Shown: positions 54,481 through 62,915 of the stretch, one piece after another
Layout of the letters: the number at the start of each line of letters is the position of its first letter
Numbering within the stretch: position 1 is the first letter of the stretch
From: Rhodocyclales bacterium
Lineage (GTDB): Bacteria > Pseudomonadota > Gammaproteobacteria > Burkholderiales > Rhodocyclaceae
Direction: 5' to 3'
NCBI GenBank assembly: GCA_016235745.1
Contig: JACRJA010000065.1
Coordinates: forward strand, 104,678-168,677
DNA: 64,000 nt
Program-made: the position numbers and the translations under genes
Notes under the pieces: generated by a model
The model's database searches: none
What the model saw: the letters and a program-made list of their open reading frames with translations, nothing else
Told to the model about the DNA's origin: nothing

Positions 54481-55163
54481 CTGGAGGCGGTGCCGTGCTT
54501 CTTCTGCACTTCCTGGAGCGCCGCGGCGATCGCCGGCCACACCGTCTCGAGCAGCTTGGGCACGGCCTCCTGCACCGGGTGCAGCCCGTCTTCCTGAAAG
54601 GCATCGGGGTCGAGCGCGATCGCTTCGAGCAGGAAGGGCACGAAATGCACGGGGTAACGGGCTGCGAGGCGCGGATAGACCGCCTCGAACTCGGCAGTGT
54701 ACTCGGGCCCGAGGTTGGGCGGAAGCCTCATGCCCACGAGCACGACTTCGCAGCCGGTCTGTTTGGCCATGAGAATCATGCGCTCCAGATTGGCTTGCAT
54801 CGCTTGCGGCGGCAGGCCGCGCAGGCCGTCGTTGGCGCCCAGGGCGAGCACGACGACATCGGGCCGGTGCCGTTCGAGCAGTCTCGGCAGGCGGGAGACC
54901 CCCCCGGCCGTGGTCTCCCCCGAGGCGCTGGCGTCGATGACGCGGTGCGCTCCGGGTTCCAGCGCATCAAGCTGGCGCTGCAGCAGGTGGGGCCAGCCGC
55001 TCTTGGGCGGTAGCCCATAGCCCGCGGAGAGGCTATCGCCGAAGACGAGAATCGTGGCTGCGCTGGCGGGCAAAGCCGTTGCGAGCAGGGCCAACGCGAG
55101 GAAGAGCAAGGCGGTAAAGGATTGACCACCCTTTGGATGGAAGAACGGAGGAAGGATCGACAT
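54474..55163 (-). CDS. SGNH-family esterase (TesA-like arylesterase/lysophospholipase)
   Basis: A 229-residue secreted hydrolase. A signal peptide (hydrophobic residues 17-31, ASA-A cleavage near residue 35) precedes block I GDSLSAGYG with nucleophile Ser44. Block III is GANDGLRG and block V is DGLHP with the catalytic Asp-x-x-His. This is the TesA type (periplasmic thioesterase I/protease I/lysophospholipase L1). It is divergent from an ABC ATPase gene like E. coli tesA and ybbA; here the two ATG codons overlap in the tetramer CATG. No ribosome-binding site is evident for this start. Confidence 0.9.
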   Translation of the reverse strand: MSILPPFFHPKGGQSFTALLFLALALLATALPASAATILVFGDSLSAGYGLPPKSGWPHLLQRQLDALEPGAHRVIDASASGETTAGGVSRLPRLLERHRPDVVVLALGANDGLRGLPPQAMQANLERMILMAKQTGCEVVLVGMRLPPNLGPEYTAEFEAVYPRLAARYPVHFVPFLLEAIALDPDAFQEDGLHPVQEAVPKLLETVWPAIAAALQEVQKKHGTASRR

Positions 55164-55860
55164 GGGCAATGAGGCTCCGGAAAAAAACGTCACCCCCATA
55201 TTGTGCGCCGAGAAACTGCGCAAAGTCGTTCTACGCCGCGACGAGGAGCCCCTAGTGATCCTCGACGCAATCGATCTTGCCGTGTCGCAGGGCGAGGCGG
55301 TAGCCATCGTCGGGGCCTCCGGCTCGGGAAAATCCACCCTTCTGGGGTTGCTCGCCGGTCTGGACGTACCCAGCGAAGGCACGGTCCGTCTGGCCGGAAC
55401 CCCGCTCTTCGCCCTCGATGAAGACGAGCGCGCGGCCCTGCGCGGTCGCACGGTTGGTTTCGTCTTCCAGAATTTCCAGCTCCTGCCCACGCTCACCGCC
55501 TTGGAAAACGTCATGCTCCCCCTGGAACTCGACGGCGTCGCCGAGGCAGGGCAGCGGGCCCGTCAGTGGCTCGAACGGGTGGGATTGTCGCATCGCCTGC
55601 ACCATTATCCTCGCACGCTCTCCGGCGGCGAGCAGCAGCGCGTGGCGCTGGCGCGCGCTTTCGTCACCTCGCCCAAGGTGATCCTGGCCGACGAACCCAC
55701 CGGAAACCTCGACACCGCCACCGGCGAGGCGGTGATCGAGCTGATGTTCGCCTTGCGGGAGCGCGAAGGCACCACGCTCGTGCTCGTCACGCACGATGCC
55801 TCGCTGGCCAGGCGCTGCGACCGCATCTTGAAGATGCATGCGGGGCGGATCGTTCAGTGA
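55162..55860 (+). CDS. ABC transporter ATP-binding protein (YbbA-like)
   Basis: A 232-residue LolD/MacB-type ATPase: Walker A GASGSGKST (51-59), signature LSGGEQQRVALARAF, Walker B ILADEPTGNLD. A strong GGAGGAAGG site lies upstream, inside the divergent esterase gene. In E. coli the partner permease gene ybbP follows ybbA; here the next gene is convergent and unrelated, so a cognate permease is missing from the locus. The last 7 bp overlap the DMT permease gene. Confidence 0.9.
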   Translation: MGNEAPEKNVTPILCAEKLRKVVLRRDEEPLVILDAIDLAVSQGEAVAIVGASGSGKSTLLGLLAGLDVPSEGTVRLAGTPLFALDEDERAALRGRTVGFVFQNFQLLPTLTALENVMLPLELDGVAEAGQRARQWLERVGLSHRLHHYPRTLSGGEQQRVALARAFVTSPKVILADEPTGNLDTATGEAVIELMFALREREGTTLVLVTHDASLARRCDRILKMHAGRIVQ

Positions 55861-56762
55861 GGGGTGTGCGCTTCGGCGCGCGTGAGCTCCGCTGCTGCCC
55901 GGTCCTGTTCCCTCGTCTGGGCCCAGAGGATGCCGGCCAGGAGCATCGCCGCTCCGAGCCACTGGCGCGGCGTCATCGTCTCGCCCAGCCATAGCGCGCC
56001 CGCCAGCGCAGCGAACACGCTCTCGAGCGAGAGGATCAGGACGGCGTGCATGGGCCGCACCGTGCGCAGCGCCTGGATCTGCAAGGTGAAGGCCACGGCG
56101 CTCGAGAGCACTCCGGCCCACAGCAGCGGTAACCAGGTACGGGCGAGCGATTCCAGGTTGGGGTGTTCCCACAGCAGGGCACAGAGGGTCGAGAGCGCGG
56201 CCGCCACGGCGAACTGACCGGCGGAAAATCCGACGGTCGGCAAGTGCCGTCCGTAATGGCTCAGAGCGATCACATGCGCCGACCAGAAGATCGCGCCGAC
56301 GAGCTCGAGGAGGTCGCCGCGATGCACTTCCAGATTCCCCTGCACCGATAAAAAATAGAGGCCGGCGACGCAGGCGGCCAGGCCGGGCCAGAAAGCCGCT
56401 GGCGGTCGCACGCCGCGCATCCAACCCAGGAGCGGCACGAAAACGATGTAGCTCGCAGTGATGAACGCGGCATTGGCGGCGGTCGTCTCGGTCAGGCCGA
56501 TCTGCTGCAAGGCAAATCCCGCGAAGAGCAGCGCCCCCGTCACGCTCGAGGCGCGCAGCCAGCGCTTCAGGGAGACGCCACGGCGCCGGCGCTCGAGGGC
56601 CCACCACAGCGGCAGCAGCGCCACCGATGCCAGGGCAAAACGGGCGGCGTTGAAGGCGAAAGGCTCCATCGTCGCCATCGCCTGGCGCTGCGCGACGAAG
56701 GTGCTGCCCCAGATGGCGGCGACGAGCAGGAGCAGGAAGTGATCGCGGGAGAAACGCGGCAT
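55854..56762 (-). CDS. EamA/DMT family transporter
   Basis: A 302-residue membrane protein with ten predicted spans in two EamA repeats (about 8-140 and 150-290). The start FLLLLVAAIWGSTFVAQRQ and the closing ALWLGETMTPRQWLGAAMLLAGI are typical of the drug/metabolite superfamily. Substrate unknown; relatives export amino acids or related metabolites. The ATG at 56762 was preferred over a TTG at 56780. It is 28 nt downstream of the HpnE-like gene on the same strand. Confidence 0.88.
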   Translation of the reverse strand: MPRFSRDHFLLLLVAAIWGSTFVAQRQAMATMEPFAFNAARFALASVALLPLWWALERRRRGVSLKRWLRASSVTGALLFAGFALQQIGLTETTAANAAFITASYIVFVPLLGWMRGVRPPAAFWPGLAACVAGLYFLSVQGNLEVHRGDLLELVGAIFWSAHVIALSHYGRHLPTVGFSAGQFAVAAALSTLCALLWEHPNLESLARTWLPLLWAGVLSSAVAFTLQIQALRTVRPMHAVLILSLESVFAALAGALWLGETMTPRQWLGAAMLLAGILWAQTREQDRAAAELTRAEAHTPH

Positions 56763-56790
56763 GGAGGAATCCGAAACCAAAAGCCCGATT

Positions 56791-57966
56791 CTATCCCGCC
56801 GCCGTTGCCCGACGCAGGATCGCTGCGGCCGTGCGCCAGCCGCTGGCCGCCGCCGCCTCCGCCCCCGGCAGGGTCGGTTCCGGCGTCATCCAGCCGCCCG
56901 CAAGCCAAAGGCCGGGGAAAGGGCACAGGGATACAGGAGCAGAGGCGGGCAAGGGAAAGAGGTCGTCGCGCCATGCCGCCGCGGGCGCTTCTTCGCCCAC
57001 AGGGAGGAGCTGCTCCGGCCCGGGAGGCGCGAGACAGGCCAATGCCGTGCGCTCACCGCCTGCTGGCGCCCGCCAGGCATCAGCCTCCGGGGTGAAACAC
57101 CATCCGTGCGTGGTGAGGGGAACGATCGCACTCCAGAGAGGGGTTTGCGGCCAGTTGGAGAGCCGTGCGCACAGCGCCTCGAGCCCCGCGACTCCTTGGA
57201 GCAGGGCTGCTGCATCCCAAGGAGAAATGGCGAGCACGAGGTGATCGAAACGGCGGGCGTCGGTCTGCGGCAGGCGCCATCCGCCATCGACGGGTTCCAG
57301 GGCGTGCACCGGCGCGGCGATCGCCACCTCGCCGCCGCGCCGCCCCAGCGCGCGCGCGAGTGGCACGGCAAACCACTCGACGAAGGAATCCGGCAGATGG
57401 AGCCACTGGCGTTGCGCCTTTGCGCCCAGCGCGGCGGCGAGAAGACGGGCGAAGCGGGGCAAAGGGGTCTCGTCGGCCGGGGCAAGGCACAGGAGGCGGC
57501 ACAGGGGGCGCCACAAGAGGCGAAGCGCCGCTTCGTCGCCCCAAGGCAATGCCGCCTGGGCGAGCGGCACGTCGGGCAGGGTGCTTCCGCCATGCCGGGC
57601 GGCGCGCAGCAGCCGCCGCACGGCATGGCTGGCCGCGCGCCGTTCCACGCCGGAGAACCTCCCCTCCGGTTCGAAGTGCGCTTCCAGACCGCTCCAGCGC
57701 GGGCGCAGGGTAAGCGTTCCGGCACTCGCCACCGTCCACCCCGGCGTTGATGTTTTCAGATGGCGCGGCGACAGGCCCAAGCGGCGGGCGCAGGCAAAAA
57801 GGTGCGGGCTCGCACCCCATAGGGGCAGGAGCTCCGCGCTCAGGCAGGAGAGTCCCGCGCCCAACCTCGGCGAGCGCTCGAACACCGCTACCCGGATTCC
57901 GGCTTCTGCCAGCCGCAGGGCGCACACCAGCCCCGCTACCCCGGCGCCGACGATCGCCACCCTCAT
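56791..57966 (-). CDS. HpnE-like FAD-dependent amine-oxidase-fold protein
   Basis: A 391-residue flavoprotein with the dinucleotide loop VAIVGAGVAGLVCALRLAEAG (about 3-23, shown in part) and a C-terminal FAD segment LAGGWMTPEPTLPGAE. The family is that of hydroxysqualene dehydroxylase (HpnE) and phytoene desaturases, but the usual GGRA that follows the first Rossmann motif reads GAGLS here and AGD near the end reads AGG. It overlaps the HpnD-like gene by 4 nt. With that partner also altered, squalene synthesis by the pair is doubtful. Confidence 0.75.
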   Translation of the reverse strand: MRVAIVGAGVAGLVCALRLAEAGIRVAVFERSPRLGAGLSCLSAELLPLWGASPHLFACARRLGLSPRHLKTSTPGWTVASAGTLTLRPRWSGLEAHFEPEGRFSGVERRAASHAVRRLLRAARHGGSTLPDVPLAQAALPWGDEAALRLLWRPLCRLLCLAPADETPLPRFARLLAAALGAKAQRQWLHLPDSFVEWFAVPLARALGRRGGEVAIAAPVHALEPVDGGWRLPQTDARRFDHLVLAISPWDAAALLQGVAGLEALCARLSNWPQTPLWSAIVPLTTHGWCFTPEADAWRAPAGGERTALACLAPPGPEQLLPVGEEAPAAAWRDDLFPLPASAPVSLCPFPGLWLAGGWMTPEPTLPGAEAAAASGWRTAAAILRRATAAG

Positions 57967-58808
57967 CGGCCGGGTTTCCTCCTCCAGCCGCGCCAGGTCA
58001 GCCACAGCTGCCGCAGCGGCGGTAGTTCCAGGCGACGATCGAGCAGCCGGTAGTCGAGGTCCTCGGCCTCAGCGAGCAAGGCTTCGGTCACCGTGCGGCG
58101 CGCCATCAGGGGGCGCAGCGCTTCGCGCATCTGGACGGTGGCCGCTTCGTCGGCGGCACGGAAGTGGTGCCGCACCCGCTCGGCCTGTGCTCGCATCAGC
58201 GCCGCGAACGCTTCGCTCCAGCGCCCTTCGAGGATCTGCGCTGCGGGAATCCCATGCCGCTGCAGCTGATCCACCGGCAAGAAGATGCGTCCGGCGCGCG
58301 CGTCCGCCCCGACGCCCAGCAGCAGCTCGGCAAGCGCAAACCCCATGCCCAGTTCCTGCGCCGCCTGCTGGGCCTCACGCTCCAATCCTCCCAGGGCGCG
58401 CACCGTCAGCAGCGCCGGTACCGCCCCCTGGCGATAGGTCAATTGCTGCAGCTCCGCGCTGGAGGCACAGCGCATCGTCGCCGCCCGCAGGCGCGCCGCC
58501 AGCACCAGTTCGTCGAAGTAGGCCCGCTCCCAGGGGAAGTCCGGCAGCACGAGGCGCAACGCCCGCGTGATGGGATGGGTCGGCGTTCCGGCGAAGGCGG
58601 CTTCGACCTCGTTCGCCCACCAGGACAGAGTGGTGAGCGCCACTTCGGGTTCGCGGCAGGAACGCACGACGTCCTCCAGCGCGTCGATGAGCGCATAGAG
58701 CACGAAGAGCGCCTCCCGCCGCGGGCCGCGCAGCAGCAGCAGGCTGTAGTAGCGGGCATCGGGACGGCGCGCGAGGCGCTCGCGGCAATGGTCGATGTCT
58801 GGACTCAT
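57963..58808 (-). CDS. Squalene/phytoene synthase-like protein with degenerate Asp motifs
   Basis: A 281-residue all-helical protein aligning over its length with presqualene diphosphate synthase HpnD. Shared landmarks are CREPEVALTTLSWWANEVEAA and GRIFLPVDQLQRHGI. The two Mg-binding motifs are lost: DDxxD reads EDVVR (45-49), and the second, normally RDVGED, reads LGVGAD (164-169). Enzymatic condensation of prenyl diphosphates is therefore unlikely. Non-catalytic relatives exist, such as the mitochondrial assembly factor NDUFAF6. Translation is coupled to the HpnE-like gene. A possible -10, TATAGT, is at 58820-58825 on the minus strand. Confidence 0.8.
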   Translation of the reverse strand: MSPDIDHCRERLARRPDARYYSLLLLRGPRREALFVLYALIDALEDVVRSCREPEVALTTLSWWANEVEAAFAGTPTHPITRALRLVLPDFPWERAYFDELVLAARLRAATMRCASSAELQQLTYRQGAVPALLTVRALGGLEREAQQAAQELGMGFALAELLLGVGADARAGRIFLPVDQLQRHGIPAAQILEGRWSEAFAALMRAQAERVRHHFRAADEAATVQMREALRPLMARRTVTEALLAEAEDLDYRLLDRRLELPPLRQLWLTWRGWRRKPGR

Positions 58809-58824
58809 TCTCGGATTTGACTAT

Positions 58825-59075
58825 ACCGGCGCCGGTTGTCTGGACACGGATTTGCACCTCGAGAAGGGCGGCCTGACGGGCTGGCCGGCGGTGACAGGAA
58901 GCCCGGTTTTTCGAGACGCCAAATGCACATTGTAACGCTCAATGAAATCGCAGGCAGCCTGACGCGCTGCCTCCAGGTTGCGGAAGACGCGGCCATGGAT
59001 CGCCTGGCCCAAGCGCGATCGCGCCATTACCCCAGCCGGTATCGCTCGATGCCCAGTGCTCGGGAGATCTCATGC
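58825..59075 (-). pseudogene. Transposase C-terminal relic
   Basis: The 304-bp gap 58809-59112 holds no intact gene. On the minus strand one frame reads IHGRVFRNLEAARQAACDFIERYN, the C-terminal pattern of a DDE (IS3/IS481-type) transposase. Just past YN the similarity jumps to another frame (WRLEKPGF.SP), indicating an indel. An upstream stop is also present. A segment near 58834-58850 (reading GTGTCCAGACAACCGG on the minus strand) resembles an IS end. This marks an old insertion between the hpnD-like gene and the transporter block. Confidence 0.55.
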
Positions 59076-59112
59076 TACAGTTGAGTTGAGCACCCAAGGT
59101 GCAGGAGCTGCC

Positions 59113-61761
59113 ATGCCTTCCTCTCAGAACCACACATCACCCGCGCCTTCCTCTGCTGGCGCCGCCAGCGCCACCCCTGCTGCACAGTCCTTCCCCCGCG
59201 GTCTGAGCAGCGCCGAAGCAGCGCGCCGCCTCGCCGCCGACGGCCCCAACCTGTTGCCTGGCAGTGCACCCAAGTCCACCTGGGCGATCGTGCGCGAGGT
59301 GCTTACCGAGCCCATGTTCCTGATGTTGCTGGCTGCAGGTGGCATCTATCTGGCGCTGGGCGACCGGGGCGAGGCCATGTTCCTGCTGGGCTTCGTGTTC
59401 GTGGTCATCGGCATCACGCTGGTGCAGGAGCGCCGCACGCAACGCGCGCTCGAATCGCTGCGCGACCTGTCGGCGCCGCGTGCGCTGGTGCTGCGCGACG
59501 GGCAGGAGCAGCGCATCCCTGGCCGCGACGTGGTGTGCGGCGACCTGCTGGTATTGCACGAGGGCGACCGCATCGCCGCCGATGCCGTGCTGCTGGACGG
59601 CCAGCTCGAGGTCGATGAATCGCTGCTCACGGGCGAATCCGTCCCCGTTGCCAAGCTGCCGCGCCCGTCCGCGCCCGGCTTCGCAAATGCCAACGCAAGC
59701 ACGCAGGACGAGGAAGCGCACCAGGTGTACGCCAGCACCGTCGTGACACGCGGCGTAGGCATCGCCCAGGTCTGCGCCACCGCGGCCAAGACAGCCGTGG
59801 GGCGCATAGGCGCCGACCTGGCCGCGACCGTCGAGCCCCCTTCGGCGCTGCAACAGGATTCGCGCACTCTGGTGCGTCGCATCGGCCTGTTTGCCAGCCT
59901 GCTGGCCATGGCCCAGGTGCTGCTGGGCTGGTGGTGGAATGGCAGGCCCCTGCTCGAAAGCCTGCTGTCTGGCATCGCGCTCGCCATGGCCATCCTGCCC
60001 GAAGAAATCCCCGTGATTCTCACCGTGTTCCTTGCACTCGGCGCTTGGCGCATCGCCCAGCAAAAGGTGCTGACGCGGCGCGTCGCCGCGGTCGAGGCGC
60101 TGGGCGCGATCACCGTGCTGGCGGTGGACAAGACCGGCACGCTCACCGTCAACCGAATGGCCGTGGCCGAGCTCGCCACCCCCGAGGCGCATTTCCGCCC
60201 CGAAAATGCGCAAAGCCTGCCCGAGCCATTTCACCCGCTGACCGAATTCGCCATGCTGGCTACGCCGGGCGATCCGTTCGACCCCATGGAAAAAGCCATT
60301 CAGAGCTTCGGCCACCGCTGGCTCACAGGCACCGAACACGTGCACGACGATGCGCAGCCGGAGTTCGAATACGCACTCTCGGGCGACATCCTGGCCATGA
60401 CGCGCGTCTATGCGAGCAGCGACCCGACGCAGCACCTGCTCGCCACCAAGGGCGCGCCCGAGGCCGTGGCCGATCTGTGCCACCTCGCCCCCGCGCAGCG
60501 TGAAGCCATCCAGCGCCAGACCCAAGCCATGGCCGAGCGCGGACTGCGCGTGCTGGGCGTAGCGCGCGGGCGCTGGACGGGTGCCGCGCCTACGGCAGGC
60601 AGCGCGCCGCCCTGGCCGGTGAGCCAGCACGACTTCGAGTTCGAATTCCTGGGCTTGGTAGCGCTGGCCGACCCGCCGCGTGCTGACGTCCCTGCCGCGC
60701 TGGCCGAATGCCGCGCCGCCGGCGTGCGCGTGATCATGATGACGGGTGACCACCCGGCGACGGCGCGCGCCATTGCGCAGCAAGTGGGCCTATCGGAGCG
60801 CCCCGACGTCATCACCGGCGCCGAGATCGAAGCGCTCGACGACGCCGCCTTGCGCGCGCGTCTGCAGCACGTGGACTTGTGCGCCCGCCTCAAGCCGCAG
60901 CACAAGCTGCGCCTGGTGCAAGCGCTGCGCGCGGACGGCGAGGTCGTGGCCATGACGGGCGAGGGCGTCAACGATGCGCCCGCCCACACGGCGGCGGACG
61001 TGGGCATCGCGATGGGCGAGCGCGGCACCGACGTGGCGCGCGAGGCCGCCGCGCTGGTGCTGCTCGACGACAGCTTTGCCCACATCGTTGCGGCGATCCG
61101 CCAAGGGCGGCGCATCGACGACAACATCCGCAAGGCCACGCGCTTCGTCTTTGCCGTGCACGTGCCCATCATTGCGCTGGCGCTCGTACCCACCCTGCTG
61201 CACTGGCCGGTGCTGCTGCTGCCCGTGCACATCGTGCTGCTTGAGCTACTCATCGACCCGATCTGCTCCATCGTCTTCGAAGCCGAGCCCGAGGACGAGG
61301 ACTTGATGCGGCGCCCGCCCCGGCCCGTGACGGATTCGCCCTTTGCCGCCACGCCGCTGCTGCTCGGCGCCGCACAAGGGCTGGGTATGGGCGCCGCACT
61401 GCTGGCCGGGCAAGCCTGGCTGGTGGCCGCGGGCTGGAGCACCGCGCAAGGCCGCGCCGTGGTGTTCTGCACGCTGGTGCTGGGCGTGATGCTATTGGTT
61501 TTGGCCAACCGCGACCTCGCGCATCCGGCCTGGCATGGCATTACCGACCCCAACCCCTGGCTGCGGCGCATGGCCGGCGTGATGGCGCTGTTGCTGCTTA
61601 CAGTGCTGGGCATCCCGTGGCTGCGCGAGCTCATGGGGCTGGCCCTGCCGGGCACGCAAGGATGGCTGGCCGGCGCCGCACTGCTGGCACTCTGCCTGGC
61701 CTGGCTGGAGCTGTTGCGCCGGGCCAGCCGGTTCTGGCAGGGACGTCGTGGCAGCCGCTGA
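59113..61761 (+). CDS. Cation-translocating P-type ATPase (specificity unclear)
   Basis: An 882-residue P-type ATPase of the P2/P3 layout without N-terminal metal-binding domain. Landmarks: actuator TGES (173-176), membrane motif PEEIP (296-300), phosphorylation site DKTGT (Asp339), and hinge TGEGVNDAPA with Glu617 where the family has Asp. Membrane spans: two before the actuator, two around PEEIP, and about six after residue 680. PEEIP in the ion-binding helix is neither the PEGLP of Ca pumps nor the CPC of heavy-metal pumps, so the ion is open. The first 40 residues are a Ser/Ala/Pro-rich tail. AGGAG lies 5 nt before the ATG at 59113. Confidence 0.9.
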   Translation: MPSSQNHTSPAPSSAGAASATPAAQSFPRGLSSAEAARRLAADGPNLLPGSAPKSTWAIVREVLTEPMFLMLLAAGGIYLALGDRGEAMFLLGFVFVVIGITLVQERRTQRALESLRDLSAPRALVLRDGQEQRIPGRDVVCGDLLVLHEGDRIAADAVLLDGQLEVDESLLTGESVPVAKLPRPSAPGFANANASTQDEEAHQVYASTVVTRGVGIAQVCATAAKTAVGRIGADLAATVEPPSALQQDSRTLVRRIGLFASLLAMAQVLLGWWWNGRPLLESLLSGIALAMAILPEEIPVILTVFLALGAWRIAQQKVLTRRVAAVEALGAITVLAVDKTGTLTVNRMAVAELATPEAHFRPENAQSLPEPFHPLTEFAMLATPGDPFDPMEKAIQSFGHRWLTGTEHVHDDAQPEFEYALSGDILAMTRVYASSDPTQHLLATKGAPEAVADLCHLAPAQREAIQRQTQAMAERGLRVLGVARGRWTGAAPTAGSAPPWPVSQHDFEFEFLGLVALADPPRADVPAALAECRAAGVRVIMMTGDHPATARAIAQQVGLSERPDVITGAEIEALDDAALRARLQHVDLCARLKPQHKLRLVQALRADGEVVAMTGEGVNDAPAHTAADVGIAMGERGTDVAREAAALVLLDDSFAHIVAAIRQGRRIDDNIRKATRFVFAVHVPIIALALVPTLLHWPVLLLPVHIVLLELLIDPICSIVFEAEPEDEDLMRRPPRPVTDSPFAATPLLLGAAQGLGMGAALLAGQAWLVAAGWSTAQGRAVVFCTLVLGVMLLVLANRDLAHPAWHGITDPNPWLRRMAGVMALLLLTVLGIPWLRELMGLALPGTQGWLAGAALLALCLAWLELLRRASRFWQGRRGSR

Positions 61762-61832
61762 CCCGGTGCGCGCCTTGGGTTTTGGTTTCAGTGTGGCAGT
61801 CTCAGCCGACGATTCCAAAGTCCGACAGGCTC

Positions 61833-62798
61833 CTAGTCACGCCCGCCTTCGGCAATGCGGGGCAGCGGCGCATGGTCCAGATCCGGACGGCTCCAGGGGT
61901 CGATGTGGGTCATGAGGTTGAGCACGCGATGGCGCTGCAGCACACGGCGCCGGGCCTCGACGGCGATGTCGTGCCCGGCCTCTACGCTCAGACTGGCGCC
62001 GACTTCCAGATGTGCATCGACCAGCATCATGTCGCCCATCTTGCGCGTGCGCACGTCGTGTACGCCGCGCACGCCAGGCGTCTCGAGCAAGGTCTGGCGG
62101 ATCGCCTGCACCTCCTGTTCGTCGGCGGCGCGATCCATCAGATCGTGCAGCGCGTCCCAGGCAAAATTCCAGCCCATGCGCGCCACCATCAGGCCTACGA
62201 TCAGCGCCGCAATCGGATCAAGCAGCGGATAACCCGCCAGATTGCCCGCAATGCCTATGCCCACCACCAGCGAAGAAGCCGCGTCCGAGCGCGCATGCCA
62301 GGCATTGGCCACCAGCATGCTCGACTTCACACGCTTGGCCACGGCAAGCATGTAGCGGAACAACAGCTCCTTGCCGAGCAAGGCCGCGCCCGCGACCCAC
62401 AGCGCCGCCACGTGCACCTGCGGCAACTCATGCGGATTTTCGAGCTTGGTCAGTGCCGCCCACAGCATCCCTAAACCCACGCCCAACAGCAGCAGCCCCA
62501 GTACCAGCGAGGCCGCCGTCTCGAAGCGCTGGTGACCGTAGGGGTGATTGGCATCGGCATCTTTTTTTGCATGGTGGTTCGCCAGCAGCACCACGAAGTC
62601 GGCCACGAGGTCGGACAGCGAATGAATCCCGTCCGCCACCAAGCCCTGCGACTTCGACAAGATGCCCACGACGATCTGCACCGCCGTGAGCACCAGATTG
62701 ACCGCCACGCTGACCCAGGTGCTACGCGCAGCCGCCGCCGCGCGTTCCTCTGGCGTGTACAGCGTGTCCTCGGAATCATCTTCGGGGGTGATCAACAT
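61833..62798 (-). CDS. Cation diffusion facilitator family transporter
   Basis: Exports divalent metals (Zn, Fe, Co or Cd in relatives) against protons. The 321-residue protein has six membrane spans: SLSDLVAD in span 2 and HARSDAAS in span 5 provide the metal-binding Asp/His set, and HPYGHQRFE is the family's cytoplasmic signature. The C-terminal cytoplasmic domain (about 215-321) is the usual dimerising fold with His-rich end. The ATG at 62798 was chosen; an in-frame TTG at 62822 is an alternative, and neither has a good ribosome-binding site. Convergent with the P-type ATPase gene. Confidence 0.92.
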   Translation of the reverse strand: MLITPEDDSEDTLYTPEERAAAAARSTWVSVAVNLVLTAVQIVVGILSKSQGLVADGIHSLSDLVADFVVLLANHHAKKDADANHPYGHQRFETAASLVLGLLLLGVGLGMLWAALTKLENPHELPQVHVAALWVAGAALLGKELLFRYMLAVAKRVKSSMLVANAWHARSDAASSLVVGIGIAGNLAGYPLLDPIAALIVGLMVARMGWNFAWDALHDLMDRAADEQEVQAIRQTLLETPGVRGVHDVRTRKMGDMMLVDAHLEVGASLSVEAGHDIAVEARRRVLQRHRVLNLMTHIDPWSRPDLDHAPLPRIAEGGRD

Positions 62799-62915
62799 GG
62801 GGTGAAAGATGCGAGTGGCCAAACCTGGATTTTACAGGGGGGCACGAGGTGCCGTGCTGCCCATGGCGTGTTCACAGTGCAGGCCACGCACCTCATGCTT
62901 GGTCGCGCCGCGGCG

